Part shown: in pieces, positions 47,520 through 56,479 of the stretch
Layout of the letters: every line of letters begins with the position of its first letter
Numbering within the stretch: the first letter of the stretch is position 1
Source: DATMER01 sp963844885
GTDB taxonomy: Bacteria > Acidobacteriota > Thermoanaerobaculia > Multivoradales > UBA5704
Direction of reading: 5' to 3'
Assembly: GCA_963844885.1 (NCBI GenBank)
Contig: CAWJQA010000018.1
Coordinates: 1 to 64,000 of the forward strand
DNA: 64,000 bases
The notes under the pieces: generated by a model
The model's database searches: none
Seen by the model: only the letters and a program-made list of their open reading frames with translations
What the model was told of the DNA's origin: nothing
Program-made: the position numbers and the translations under genes

Positions 47520-48539
47520 ATGAACGCGCCGACCCTCACCCTGGCCCTGCTCCTCTTCCAGACCCCGGCCGCGACTCCGCCGTCTCCGCCGCCGGCGGAG
47601 TCCGCGAAGCCCGCCGAGGCCCCCGCCACCGAGCTGGCGCCGGGCATCGGGCTTTTCGATGCCGGCCGGTTCGAGGAGGCCCGGGCCTTCTTCGAGCCCT
47701 TCGCCGCCAGCCATCCGAAGTCCGCGGCGGCGGCCTTCTACCTGGGGCAGATCTCGCTCGCGCTCAAGGATACGGAAAAGGCCGTCGCCTGGCTGGAGAA
47801 GGCCGTCGACATCGAGCCCGAGAATTCCGACCTCCACCGCTGGCTCGCCCGTGCCTATGGCGCCGCTGCCGGCCAGGCCAACGCGGTGGCCCAGGTCGGC
47901 TACGCCCGCGACGCCAAGGCCGAGCTCGACAAGGCCGTCCACCTCGACCCGAACAATCTGCGCGCCCGCGAGGATCTGGCCAACTTCTACCTGCGCTCGC
48001 CCGAGTTCCTGGGCGGCAGCGTGGACAAGGCCCGCCTGGAAGCGGAAGCCATGCGGAAGATCGATCCGGTGGCCGGCCGCATGATGCTCGCCAACGTCGA
48101 CCTGGCCCACAAGGACAATGACCGGGCCGAGCAGGAATACAAGACCGCCATCCAGGAGGCGCCGAAGGATCTCCGGCCGCGCATCGCCCTCGGCCTTCTC
48201 TATCAGGCGCAGAAGCGGTGGAACGAGGCGTTCGAGACGTTCGAGTCGGCGCTCCAGGCCGATCCGGACAGTTGGAACGCGCTCTACCAGGTCGGCCGCA
48301 CCGCCGCGCTGTCCGGCCAGCGCCTTGACCGCGGCGAGGAGTGCCTCAAGAAGTACCTCACCTTTACCCCGAAGGGGGATGCGCCGCCACTTTCCGGCGC
48401 CTGGTTCCGCCTCGCCATGATCTACGAGAAGAAAGGCGACAAGGTCAAAGCCCGTGATCACTACCAGAAGTCGCTCGAGCTGGACCCCTCCAACGAAGAG
48501 GTCCGCCAGGGCCTGGCGCGCGTGTCCGGAAAGAACTGA
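47520..48539 (+). CDS. TPR-repeat protein, exported
   Basis: A 339-residue protein with a short hydrophobic N-terminus (APTLTLALLLFQTPAATP), a Pro/Ala linker and about seven TPR motifs (for example KDTEKAVAWLEKAVDIEPEN and GDKVKARDHYQKSLELDPSN). Probably a periplasmic scaffold. ATG at 47520, or 47508 in frame. Function not inferable. Confidence 0.8.
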   Translation: MNAPTLTLALLLFQTPAATPPSPPPAESAKPAEAPATELAPGIGLFDAGRFEEARAFFEPFAASHPKSAAAAFYLGQISLALKDTEKAVAWLEKAVDIEPENSDLHRWLARAYGAAAGQANAVAQVGYARDAKAELDKAVHLDPNNLRAREDLANFYLRSPEFLGGSVDKARLEAEAMRKIDPVAGRMMLANVDLAHKDNDRAEQEYKTAIQEAPKDLRPRIALGLLYQAQKRWNEAFETFESALQADPDSWNALYQVGRTAALSGQRLDRGEECLKKYLTFTPKGDAPPLSGAWFRLAMIYEKKGDKVKARDHYQKSLELDPSNEEVRQGLARVSGKN

Positions 48540-48650
48540 TCCCGGGTTCCGATGCCTGAAAAGGAGACACCGGAGAGCGAGGGCGTGCTAGAATCGGGCA
48601 GCGGCCACAGAGACCGCGGGCCGTCCGAACTACTACCCCAAGGGGGAGCC

Positions 48651-48881
48651 ATGGCAGCGCGAACAGCACATGAGAAGATGATCCGCCCGCCCGCGAGCGA
48701 GAGCGTCATGGTGAGCAAGATTCGCCGGCTTTCACCGGAACGGCTCTCTGAGCTGGAGGCGACGATTGACCGCATGCTGGAGGCTCAAGAAGACTTGGCC
48801 TTGCAGGAATTCGGGCAATCGCAGGACGTCTTAGCTCGTATCTGGGACAACCCCGACGATGCCGAATACGACCGTCTATGA
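48651..48881 (+). CDS. antitoxin of the MazF-type module
   Basis: A 76-residue protein after GGGGGAG. A helical C-terminus (LSELEATIDRMLEAQEDLAL, ending WDNPDDAEYDRL) fits the toxin-binding tail of antitoxins that precede PemK/MazF genes, including the NPDDAEYD end. It overlaps the toxin gene by 23 bases. Confidence 0.75.
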   Translation: MAARTAHEKMIRPPASESVMVSKIRRLSPERLSELEATIDRMLEAQEDLALQEFGQSQDVLARIWDNPDDAEYDRL

Positions 48882-49242
48882 TTCCGGTGATGTAGTATTG
48901 GTGAAGTTTATCTTTACGGATCAGAAACAGTCGGCGAAGCGACCCGCGGTAGTCGTCAGTACGGCCGCCTATAACCAATCGCATCCTGACATGCTCCTGA
49001 TGCCAATTACCAGTCAGTCGCACCAAAGCGCTCAATTTGGGGCCGTTCCGGTCCGTGACTTGAACAAGGCAGGTCTTCTCAAGGGAAGCTTCATCAAGCT
49101 GGTAATCGGTACCTACAGACACGCCGCCATCATTCGACAACTAGGCAAGCTTGACCCGGGCACGCATACTGCGCTGAAACAGGCGATAGCGGCGGTGTTG
49201 GGACTGCAGGCGTCCGCCTCTTTTTCCACCTACGGTGGCTGA
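48859..49242 (+). CDS. PemK/MazF-like endoribonuclease toxin
   Basis: A 127-residue toxin: DSGDVVLVKFIFTDQKQSAK and RPAVVVSTAAYNQSHPDMLL are the family start, with QLGKLDPGTHTALKQAIAAV at the end. Cleaves RNA when free of its antitoxin. Its 3' end overlaps the DUF2442 gene by eight bases. Confidence 0.88.
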   Translation: MPNTTVYDSGDVVLVKFIFTDQKQSAKRPAVVVSTAAYNQSHPDMLLMPITSQSHQSAQFGAVPVRDLNKAGLLKGSFIKLVIGTYRHAAIIRQLGKLDPGTHTALKQAIAAVLGLQASASFSTYGG

Positions 49243-49462
49243 AGTCACCAACATTTCGAAGCACGGTTTTTGGTTGCTCCTAGACCAGGAGGAGCTCTTG
49301 GTCCCCTTCACCGAGTTCCCATGGTTCAAGGCCGCCACTGTCGAGCAGATCTGCGCGGTCGAGCGGCCGTCCCCGCAGCACCTCTACTGGCCGCAACTCG
49401 ACATCGATCTCGCGGTTGAGTCTGTTCGCAACCCGGCGGCGTTTCCGCTGATTGCCCGATGA
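49235..49462 (+). CDS. DUF2442 protein
   Basis: A 75-residue protein with GTG start: ISKHGFWLLLDQEELLVPFT and LYWPQLDIDLAVESVRNP are the DUF2442 signature. These proteins are often encoded next to DUF4160 or toxin genes. It overlaps the MazF-like gene, so it may belong to that unit. Confidence 0.85.
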   Translation: MAEVTNISKHGFWLLLDQEELLVPFTEFPWFKAATVEQICAVERPSPQHLYWPQLDIDLAVESVRNPAAFPLIAR

Positions 49463-49624
49463 CGGCGTACTCAACGCCTGCTTTACCGGGGCTTTGGCCT
49501 TGGGAGGTCGGCGCGACGCCTCCCGCCGAGGTTGAGGCGGACTTGCAGGTTCCGGACCTGCGCTCGCTTGCCGCGATGCCGAAATTTTCTTGACACGCTG
49601 CGGCATGGCTCCTAGGATGGCCTT

Positions 49625-51787
49625 ATGGTCACCGAGACGCTGCAACGGACTGCAACCCCCTCCGGCTCTCTCATCACCGAGGACGGTATCTCTTGGCTCG
49701 TCCTTGACGACCCTGCGAAGAAGGTCAATACTCTCTCTACACGACTTTTCGACTGGTTCGAGGAGCAGGTCGCCCGCGTCGAGCAGGAGCGGCCGGCCGC
49801 CCTCGTGATTCTTTCCGGCAAGCCGGACGGCTTCGTGGCCGGCGCCGACATCGAAGAGCTCAAGGCCCTGTCCCAGCCCGAGGACGTCCTCGCGATGCTG
49901 CAACGCGGCCATGCTTTGATGAACCGCCTCGCCGCGCTGCCTTGCGCCACGGTGGCCGCGATCCACGGCGCCTGCCTCGGCGGCGGCTTGGAGCTCGCCC
50001 TGGCCTGCCGCTTCCGCGTCGCCACCGAGAACCCGAAGACGAAGCTCGGCCTGCCCGAAGTCCAACTCGGCCTGATCCCGGGCCTCGGCGGGACCCAGCG
50101 GCTGCCCCGTCTGATCGGCGTGCCGGCCGCGCTCGACCTGATCCTCACCGGCCGCCAGGTGGACGCCCGCAAGGCGAAGCGCCTGGGGCTGGTCGACGAC
50201 ACCTGCCACCCGTCTGACCTGCGCGCCGCCGCCGAGAAGTGGGCGCGGGCCGGAGCCAGGAGCAAGCCCGCGGGAGGCTTCTCCCGGAAGGCGACCGACT
50301 TCATCGCGCGCGGCCCCCTGGGCGACCGGCTCATCTTCGACAAGGCCCGGGCGGGGGTGATGGCGAAGACCGGCGGCCACTACCCGGCACCCCTGGTCGC
50401 CATCCAGGTGATCCACGACGGCCTGAAGCTCCCGCTGGAGCGCGCGCTCGACGTCGAGGCCGGCGCCTTCTCCGAGCTGGTCCTGTCCGACACGGCCAAG
50501 AGCCTGATGTCGATCTTCTTCGCCAAGAACGAGGTCGAGGCGCGGGCCGCGAAGATCGCCCGCAGCGTCCAGCGGGGACGCCCGATCGGGCAGATCGGCG
50601 TGCTCGGCGCCGGCTTCATGGGGGCGGGCATCGCCCAGGTTCTGGCCGAGAAGGGGTATCAGGTGGTGATGAAGGACCGCGACCTGGCCGCCGTCGGCCG
50701 CGGCATGGCTTTCGCCGCCGAGCGCTTCCGCGACCGCGTGAAGCGCCGCCGGATGACGGAGCCCGAGCTCAAGACCGCCCTCGGCCGCATCCTCCCAACC
50801 GCCGACTACGAGGCCTTCCATCGTCTGGACCTGGTGGTCGAGGCCGTGTTCGAGGACGTCGGCGTCAAGCACGCGGTGATCCGCGAGACCGAGGCCGCGG
50901 CGCCCGAGGGGGTCATCTTCGCGTCGAACACCTCGGCGATCCCCATCTCCCGCCTGGCCGAGGCCAGCCGCCGGCCGGAGAACGTGGTGGGCATGCATTT
51001 CTTCAGCCCGGTCCACAAGATGCCGCTGCTCAAGGTCATCCGCCACCCCGGCACCTCGAAAGAGGCGCTGGCGACCGTGGTCGAGGCCGGCCGCCGCATG
51101 GGCAAGACCGTGATCGTGGTCGGCGACGGCCCCGGCTTCTTCACGTCCCGGGTCCTGACGCCGTTCCTCAACGAGGCGGCCTGGCTCCTGGTGGACGGCG
51201 CCGCGATCGACCAGGTGGACCGCGCCATGACCCGCTGGGGTTGGCCGGTCGGTCCGTTCACCCTGCTCGACGAGGTCGGCCTCGACGTCGGCCGTCATGT
51301 CGGCGAGGTGATGCGCTCCGCGCTGGGCGACCGGCTGGAGCCGCCCGCCGCCTTCCAGTTGATGATCGACGACGGCCGCCTGGGCCGCAAGGCGAAGCGC
51401 GGCTTCTATCTCTATGGAGAGGAAAGCGAGAAGAAGGGTAAAGGCCGGCAGGTGGACCCCGCGGTCTATCGCCTCCTGGGCTGGCGGCCCGGCGAGGTCG
51501 AGGACGAGGAGATCGTCGAACGCTGCTGGCTCCAGATGCTCAACGAGACCGCCCGCTGCATGGAAGAAGGGATCATCACCGATCCGGCCGACGTGGACAT
51601 CGGCGTGATCTTCGGCTTCGGCTTCCCACCGTTCCGCGGCGGCGTGCTGCGGGAGGCGGACCGCCAGGGCCTGCCGTGGGTGGTCGAGCGCCTGGAGCAC
51701 TATGCGGCGCTGAGAGGGAGCCGGCTGGAGCCCGCGAAGCGGCTCCGCGAGATGGCGCGCAAGGGAGAGCGGTTTTACCGGGGCTGA
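49625..51787 (+). CDS. fadJ: fatty-acid oxidation alpha subunit (enoyl-CoA hydratase/3-hydroxyacyl-CoA dehydrogenase)
   Basis: A 720-residue bifunctional enzyme of beta-oxidation. The crotonase half has FVAGADIEELK, GACLGGGLELALACRFRV and GLPEVQLGLIPGLGGTQRLP with both catalytic Glu. The dehydrogenase half has the NAD loop GVLGAGFMGAGIAQVLAEKG, VVEAVFEDVGVKHAVI and GMHFFSPVHKMPLLKV. The thiolase partner is not in the window. fadB is the alternative name; gene order does not decide. Confidence 0.93.
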   Translation: MVTETLQRTATPSGSLITEDGISWLVLDDPAKKVNTLSTRLFDWFEEQVARVEQERPAALVILSGKPDGFVAGADIEELKALSQPEDVLAMLQRGHALMNRLAALPCATVAAIHGACLGGGLELALACRFRVATENPKTKLGLPEVQLGLIPGLGGTQRLPRLIGVPAALDLILTGRQVDARKAKRLGLVDDTCHPSDLRAAAEKWARAGARSKPAGGFSRKATDFIARGPLGDRLIFDKARAGVMAKTGGHYPAPLVAIQVIHDGLKLPLERALDVEAGAFSELVLSDTAKSLMSIFFAKNEVEARAAKIARSVQRGRPIGQIGVLGAGFMGAGIAQVLAEKGYQVVMKDRDLAAVGRGMAFAAERFRDRVKRRRMTEPELKTALGRILPTADYEAFHRLDLVVEAVFEDVGVKHAVIRETEAAAPEGVIFASNTSAIPISRLAEASRRPENVVGMHFFSPVHKMPLLKVIRHPGTSKEALATVVEAGRRMGKTVIVVGDGPGFFTSRVLTPFLNEAAWLLVDGAAIDQVDRAMTRWGWPVGPFTLLDEVGLDVGRHVGEVMRSALGDRLEPPAAFQLMIDDGRLGRKAKRGFYLYGEESEKKGKGRQVDPAVYRLLGWRPGEVEDEEIVERCWLQMLNETARCMEEGIITDPADVDIGVIFGFGFPPFRGGVLREADRQGLPWVVERLEHYAALRGSRLEPAKRLREMARKGERFYRG

Positions 51788-51805
51788 CGAGCGCGGAGCT
51801 GACGC

Positions 51806-52003
51806 TTGGCCGACTACGTCGTTCCCTCGATCCTGTTCGTCCTTTTCGCGCTCTTCAGCTCGATCGGCGCGTTCCTCATCGTCTCCCACTGGCGCAGCCG
51901 GGCGGCGGGGATCGTGACGGCGCTCCTCACCCTGTTTTTCTTCGCCGCCCTCTTCCTGGGGTTGCTGGCGGTGATGCCGAGGGGTGTGCTTCCAGGGAGC
52001 TGA
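51806..52003 (+). CDS. small two-helix membrane protein
   Basis: A 65-residue protein from TTG 51806 with two helices (IVPSILF-like segment VVPSILFVLFALFSSIGAFL and IVTALLTLFFFAALFLGLLA) joined by a basic loop (HWRSRAAG). It follows fadJ by 18 bases. The start codon is weakly supported. Unknown function. Confidence 0.6.
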   Translation: MADYVVPSILFVLFALFSSIGAFLIVSHWRSRAAGIVTALLTLFFFAALFLGLLAVMPRGVLPGS

Positions 52004-52016
52004 GCTTTCGCGGGGA

Positions 52017-52463
52017 TCAGTTCACGAGGCCGGCCGTGCGCAGGAGGGGGCCGGAGGTGTCGTCCTCCTGGATCTCGTCGGCGAACTCGAAGATGCGGCC
52101 GCTGCTCAGCTCGAACAGGCTCCACCCCTGGGGATCGCACAGAGCCAGCAGGAAGCTCTCGAGCTCCGCCTCGTCCGATCGGATCCAGGGTCCCGCCGAC
52201 AAAGCCGGGTTGAGCCGGACTTTCAGGGTGATGGAGAGGACGGGTTCCTCCTCCGGGCCGTCCGGGATGACCGCCTCGACGGAGAAGACCTCGCCGTTCC
52301 ACCACAGGCCGGAGCCCCGCTCCCAGTCCATGGACGGCAGAGTGTTCTCCAGCGCCTGCCGCACCTCCGCCCGGCTGCCCAGAGGCAGCGACTCGCCGTC
52401 GGCCAGTTGATCGAGGGAGCTTACGTAGTCCTGTATTTTCAATACCAGAAAATCCGCATCCAT
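52017..52463 (-). CDS. hypothetical soluble protein
   Basis: A 148-residue acidic protein. ATG 52463 (MDADFLVLKIQDYVSSLDQL) is preceded by GGAGGAG, which is why the longer frame to 52541 is not used. Later sequence alternates strands and helices (SGLWWNGEVFSVEAVIPDGP). No family recognised. Divergent from the rhomboid gene with a short gap. Confidence 0.7.
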   Translation of the reverse strand: MDADFLVLKIQDYVSSLDQLADGESLPLGSRAEVRQALENTLPSMDWERGSGLWWNGEVFSVEAVIPDGPEEEPVLSITLKVRLNPALSAGPWIRSDEAELESFLLALCDPQGWSLFELSSGRIFEFADEIQEDDTSGPLLRTAGLVN

Positions 52464-52534
52464 GCTCCACGCTCCTCCGTCCCTCTCAGCGTAGACAGAG
52501 TCAACTCCCGGGTCAACGATATAGAGTACGGGCC

Positions 52535-53407
52535 ATGGCAAACCGGACCGGATCGATCCTGTGCCCGTCGTGCGGCAAGCTGGTTGGAGTGGCGGCCGAC
52601 GAGTGTCCTTACTGCGGACGCAAGAAGCCGGGGATGTGGGGGCTCACCTCCGTCCTGGGCGGCATCGGCCGCCGATGGCCGTTCGAGACCATCGTCACCG
52701 GCGGGTGCGTCTTCCTCTACATGGCGATGCTGGCCGTGATGATGGTGACCTCGCCGGGCAGCATCCAGATCTTCCGCGGTTTTCAGATCCTCCCGCCTCC
52801 CGGCGAGGCGCTGATCCGCTTCGGCGCATCCGGTGCGATCCCGGTCTTCGAGCTCGGCCGGTGGTGGACGGTGCTCTCCGCCGGCTGGCTGCACGGCGAC
52901 GTGATCCACATCTTCTTCAACCTCTACTGGCTGCGGATGCTCGCCCCGGCCACGGCCGAGCTGTACGGGGCCAGCCGGATGGTGGTGATCTACACCGTCT
53001 CGTCGATCACCGGGTTTCTGGTCAGCAGCTCGGTCGCCCACTACCTGGTCGGTCTCCAGGGGACCTTCCTGGGCGGCGCCATGCTCACCGTTGGAGCCTC
53101 GGCGCCGATCCTGGGCCTTCTGGGTGCCGCGGTCGCCTACGGCCGGCGCACCGGCAGCCACTCCATGCGGCGGCAGGCCTGGACCTACGCGATCTATATG
53201 ATCATCTTCGGGTTCATCATGCCCCGGGTGGACAACTGGGCGCACCTCGGCGGCTTCGCGGGCGGCTTCCTGGCCGGTTTGCTCCTCTCCCCGGAAAAGC
53301 CCGAGCGCCCCGAGCACACCGCGGCGGCGCTCGTCTGCCTCCTGCTCACCGTCGCGTCGGTCGTGGCTTCCCTGGTGGATGTCCGGTGGTACGCCTACGT
53401 CCAGTAA
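52535..53407 (+). CDS. rhomboid-family intramembrane protease with N-terminal zinc ribbon
   Basis: A 290-residue protein. The N-terminal zinc ribbon has CPSCGK and CPYCGRKK (about residues 10-29). A six-helix rhomboid core follows with HIFFNLYWLRMLAP, the catalytic Ser in VGASAPILGLLGA (GxSx, near residue 190) and the catalytic His in NWAHLGGFAGGFLAG (near 234). It probably cleaves membrane proteins; substrates are unknown. Confidence 0.88.
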   Translation: MANRTGSILCPSCGKLVGVAADECPYCGRKKPGMWGLTSVLGGIGRRWPFETIVTGGCVFLYMAMLAVMMVTSPGSIQIFRGFQILPPPGEALIRFGASGAIPVFELGRWWTVLSAGWLHGDVIHIFFNLYWLRMLAPATAELYGASRMVVIYTVSSITGFLVSSSVAHYLVGLQGTFLGGAMLTVGASAPILGLLGAAVAYGRRTGSHSMRRQAWTYAIYMIIFGFIMPRVDNWAHLGGFAGGFLAGLLLSPEKPERPEHTAAALVCLLLTVASVVASLVDVRWYAYVQ

Positions 53408-53415
53408 GCACACGC

Positions 53416-53892
53416 ATGAACCGTCTCGTCATCTCGGCTCGCCACTTGCAAACGATCGGCCGCCACGCCATGGTGAGCTATCCCGACGAATGCTGCGGGG
53501 TCCTGATCGGCCGATCGTCGGCGGACGGCACCGCCGTCGAACGGATCCTCTCGGTCGGCAACGAGCGGCAGGACAGCCGCCATAACCGCTTCCTGATCAG
53601 TCCCGAGACGGTCCTGGCGGCGCACAAGGAGGCGCGCGGCCTTGGTCTGGACGTCGTCGGCTACTACCATTCCCATCCGGACCACCCGGCGCGCCCGAGC
53701 GGCTTCGACCGCGAGCATGCCTGGCCGGGAATGTCCTATCTGATCGTCTCCCTGGAAGGCCGCACGGTCGTCGAGACGCGGAGCTGGCGCCTGGCGGACG
53801 GCCGTGAAGGGTTTGAAGAGGAGATCCTCGACCAGGGACCGGTCGGAGGAATTCGTCCGGCGCTGGAAGTCCGCGAGGAGGCCGTCCGATGA
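53416..53892 (+). CDS. JAMM/MPN-family metalloprotease (M67)
   Basis: A 158-residue zinc isopeptidase-like protein: DECCGVLIG supplies the Glu region and YYHSHPDHPARPSGFD is the JAMM motif (H-x-H-x10-D). Bacterial members next to MoeB/ThiF genes cleave the C-terminus of ubiquitin-like sulfur carriers. Its stop overlaps the moeB-like start (ATGA), which supports that role. No sulfur-carrier gene is in the window. Confidence 0.9.
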   Translation: MNRLVISARHLQTIGRHAMVSYPDECCGVLIGRSSADGTAVERILSVGNERQDSRHNRFLISPETVLAAHKEARGLGLDVVGYYHSHPDHPARPSGFDREHAWPGMSYLIVSLEGRTVVETRSWRLADGREGFEEEILDQGPVGGIRPALEVREEAVR

Positions 53893-55094
53893 GCGCCTCG
53901 AACCACGGCGCGCCGCGGCGTCGCGGCTGCCGGCGAGACGGAGCCCTGCCCGAGCTGACTCCGGCCGAAATTCTCCACTACAGCCGGCACCTGATCATGC
54001 CGGAGATCGGCACGGTCGGTCAGCGCAAGCTCAAGGCCTCGAAAGTCCTGCTGATCGGCGCGGGCGGCCTGGGCTCGCCGCTCGGCCTCTACCTGGCCGC
54101 GGCCGGCGTGGGCACGCTCGGGCTGGTCGACTTCGACGTCGTCGACGAAACCAATCTCCACCGGCAGGTGCTTTACAGCCAGCAGGACGTGGGGCGGTCC
54201 AAGATCCAGGCCGCGCTCGAGCGGCTGCACGGAGTCAACCCGCACATCGAGCTCGTGCCGCACGAGGTGCGGCTGAGCTCGGAGAACGCCCTCGACCTGT
54301 TCCGGGATTACGACCTCGTAGCGGACGGTACCGACAACTTCCCGGCCCGCTACCTGGTCAACGACGCCTGCGTGATGCTCGGCAAGCCGAACGTCTACGG
54401 CTCGATCTTCCGTTTCGAAGGCCAGGTTTCGGTCTTCTGGGGTGCCCGTGGGCCGTGTTACCGTTGCCTTTTCCCGGAGCCGCCGCCGCCGGGCCTGGTG
54501 CCGTCGTGCGCCGAAGGCGGAGTGCTCGGGGTGCTGCCGGGGATCATCGGCTCGCTCCAGGCGAACGAGGTCATCAAGCTGATCGCCGGGATCGGCGACC
54601 CGCTGATCGGCCGGCTGGTGCTGTTCGACGCGTTGAAGATGAAGTTCCGGGAGCTGAAGCTCCGCAAGGACCCGCAGTGCCCGGTGTGCTCCGAGCACCC
54701 GTCGCAGCGCGGTCTGATCGATTACGACCAGTTCTGCGGGATCCATCCGCAGTCGGAGAGCGGGATGCACGAAGACGACTTCGAGATGACCGTGGACGAG
54801 CTGAAGCGCCGCCTGGACGACGGCCAGGAGATGACCCTCCTGGACGTCCGAACCCCGCAGGAATACTCGATCGCGAGGCTCGACGGCGCGGTGCTGATCC
54901 CGCTCCAGGAGCTGCAGGACCGCCTCGGCGAGCTGGACCCCGCGGACACCATCGTGACCTACTGCCACCACGGCATGCGCTCGGCCCGGGCCGTCCAGTT
55001 CCTCCGCCAGATGGGCTTCAAGCGAGCCATCAACCTGGCCGGCGGCATCGACGCCTGGAGCCAGGAGGTCGATCCGAAGGTGCCGCGGTATTAG
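53889..55094 (+). CDS. moeB: MoeB/ThiF-type adenylyltransferase with C-terminal rhodanese domain
   Basis: A 401-residue E1-like enzyme. The ATP-binding loop is LLIGAGGLGSPLGLYLAAAG, VDFDVVDETNLHRQVLY follows, and ADGTDNFPARYLVND with two zinc CxxC pairs (CYRC, CPVC) completes the adenylation domain. The rhodanese domain has LLDVRTPQEYSIA and the active-site loop CHHGMRSA with its Cys. Activates and sulfurates a sulfur carrier. Its pairing with the JAMM protease resembles the CysO/Mec cysteine pathway as well as MoaD use. Confidence 0.92.
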   Translation: MSASNHGAPRRRGCRRDGALPELTPAEILHYSRHLIMPEIGTVGQRKLKASKVLLIGAGGLGSPLGLYLAAAGVGTLGLVDFDVVDETNLHRQVLYSQQDVGRSKIQAALERLHGVNPHIELVPHEVRLSSENALDLFRDYDLVADGTDNFPARYLVNDACVMLGKPNVYGSIFRFEGQVSVFWGARGPCYRCLFPEPPPPGLVPSCAEGGVLGVLPGIIGSLQANEVIKLIAGIGDPLIGRLVLFDALKMKFRELKLRKDPQCPVCSEHPSQRGLIDYDQFCGIHPQSESGMHEDDFEMTVDELKRRLDDGQEMTLLDVRTPQEYSIARLDGAVLIPLQELQDRLGELDPADTIVTYCHHGMRSARAVQFLRQMGFKRAINLAGGIDAWSQEVDPKVPRY

Positions 55095-55099
55095 AGTTT

Positions 55100-55260
55100 A
55101 GGGCCGATCCACGGTGAAGTCATCTTATCTGTCGCGATTTAAACTTTCCCCGCGCCAAAGTCACCTTATCCGCGGAAATTCAACGTTGCTTCGCGGCGGA
55201 TAAGTCCATTCCGCGACAAACAAGGTGAAATCGCCGTGGATAAGTTGGAGTCGCGACAAA
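55100..55260. repeat. alternating short GC-core repeats (about 20 bp spacing)
   Basis: Between moeB and the platform lie repeated phrases such as CTTATCCGCGGAAATT, GGCGGATAAGTCCATT, CCGTGGATAAGTTGGAG and GTCGCGACAAA, alternately direct and inverted, spaced about 20 bases. No coding frame is supported. Confidence 0.6.
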
Positions 55261-55326
55261 GTGGGTGAGCGGCGATGGCAGCCTCTTGATGGAGAAACCT
55301 CCCCGCGCCGTCCGTACTCCCTGGGA

Positions 55327-55353
55327 CCGCCGGCGCCCCGCCGGCGGTTTTTT
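55327..55353 (+). terminator. rho-independent terminator, copy 1
   Basis: Perfect stem CCGCCGGCG/CGCCGGCGG with loop CCC, then TTTTTT. The same hairpin is in copy 2 at 56453-56479. Confidence 0.9.
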
Positions 55354-55582
55354 CCACGAATACCGCCCGCGGGTCGCCAGCGGTCCCGGGAGCTCGGGGC
55401 GGCCGGCAGCGGGATCCAACTCCTCCAGAAGAGAGCCCACAACGTTTCGGCGTTCCGCCGAGACCCTTCGGCGGTCGACTTCACCCTTCGCCGCCTCGCC
55501 GAGGGGTGTAACCGCGACGGGAACAACCGTGGCGAGGCGGCGACACCCGTGGTGAACCCGCCGAACGTTGTCGCCAAGGCGA

Positions 55583-55645
55583 CTCTTGAACGGGTACGAC
55601 ATCCGGACAGTCCAAGAGTTGCTCGGGCACAAGAGCGTGAAGACG
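55583..55645 (+). pseudogene. integrase C-terminal remnant, copy 1
   Basis: Twenty-one codons read LLNGYDIRTVQELLGHKSVK followed by T. This is the box II region of tyrosine recombinases and is closest in pattern to integron integrases and XerC/D (GYDIRTVQELLGH). The catalytic tyrosine, normally about nine residues later, is absent; unrelated sequence follows. Confidence 0.8.
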
Positions 55646-55955
55646 GATAAGCGGGCTCGGCATCCCAGCACGTTTCCAGCCGCGAAGCAGGCCAGGCCTG
55701 GGTCCGGTAAGTGTTTGATTATGCCCGGGATACCGCTCCCGCAGGGGGTTCTCGCGGTCCGCTTATCAGGCCGTATAAGCCTCTCATGCACCTGCTCCGG
55801 GAGCTGTATCGGCCGGAGGCTCTACGGTTCCGCCGCTCCTAAACACATGGAGGAGAGAGCTTTGCGAGCTTTTAAGCCACTCGGCGAATTGCTGATAAGC
55901 ACTTGACGTCCAATCCCCCGGCTGTCGACGCTTAGACAGCCGCCAAGAAGAAGGA

Positions 55956-55985
55956 TTGACACTCGGACACACGCAGGTCTACACT
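55956..55985 (+). promoter_or_regulatory. Pc-like promoter, copy 1
   Basis: TTGACA at 55956-55961 and TACACT at 55980-55985, spacer 18. Identical to the copy 2 promoter, but here it reads into toxin-antitoxin fragments. Confidence 0.6.
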
Positions 55986-56095
55986 TTCTAAGTCGTTAGA
56001 TTCAAGAAACTTGCGCCACGAGTGGTGCAGGGGATAGGAGTGCTTCGCCTCATCTGGATTGATGCGAAGGACTACGCGGCCGGGTTGATGAGCCG

Positions 56096-56269
56096 ACGCA
56101 ACTCCCTGAAGGAACGGAAGTTGACCTCCTCCCTCTCGATCCGGGCGACTGGCTCGACCTGGCTGACCGCGCCGCCCTTCACCGGGCGCTGGTTGCTTCT
56201 CAGGAAGATTTCGAGGCCGGCCGTCTCGTCGACGCTGAAGAGGTACTGAAGGAACTGCGCGCACTGTGA
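56096..56269 (+). pseudogene. 5'-truncated antitoxin fragment
   Basis: Starting exactly where the platform copies diverge, 57 codons read PTQLPEGTEVDLLPLDPGDW, ALHRALVASQEDFEAGRLVD and AEEVLKELRAL before TGA. This is the C-terminal part of an antitoxin of the kind paired with ParE/RelE toxins. It has no start codon of its own. Confidence 0.65.
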
Positions 56270-56394
56270 CGCGGCGCAGAGTCCGTTTCACAGCAACGGC
56301 TCGGGAGCAGCTTCGACTTCTCAAGCAGTGGTGGCAGGAGAATTCGACGCGGCCTGAGATCCTCCACCAGGACTTGGGAGGGGCTCGTGGGTGA
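56266..56394 (+). pseudogene. 3'-truncated ParE/RelE toxin fragment
   Basis: GTG overlaps the antitoxin stop. About 38 codons (RRRVRFTATAREQLRLLKQW and a WQENSTRPEILHQ continuation) match the N-terminal helix of ParE/RelE toxins, then run into the dispersed repeat and stop at 56392. Confidence 0.65.
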
Positions 56395-56414
56395 GCGGCG
56401 ATGGCAGCCTCTTG
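56376..56414 (+). repeat. dispersed 38-41 bp repeat, copy c
   Basis: GGGAGGGGCTCGTGGGTGAG through GCAGCCTCTTG, overlapping the start of platform copy 2. Related copies are at 2638, 55261 and 60672. Confidence 0.75.
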
Positions 56415-56452
56415 ATGGAGAAACCTCCCCGCGCCGTCCGTGCTCCCTGGGA

Positions 56453-56479
56453 CCGCCGGCGCCCCGCCGGCGGTTTTTT
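56453..56479 (+). terminator. rho-independent terminator, copy 2
   Basis: Perfect stem CCGCCGGCG/CGCCGGCGG with loop CCC followed by TTTTTT, identical to 55327-55353. Confidence 0.9.

Larger units (their letters stand above)
55261..56095 (+). repeat. integron platform segment, copy 1
   Basis: An 835-bp segment repeated at 56387-57426 with only a handful of base differences. Contents in order: a truncated copy of the 38-bp repeat, a terminator, the integrase remnant, small inverted repeats, a promoter and an attI-like 3' end. It ends at base 56095, after which the two copies diverge abruptly. It lacks the 205-bp palindrome block seen in copy 2. Confidence 0.88.
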
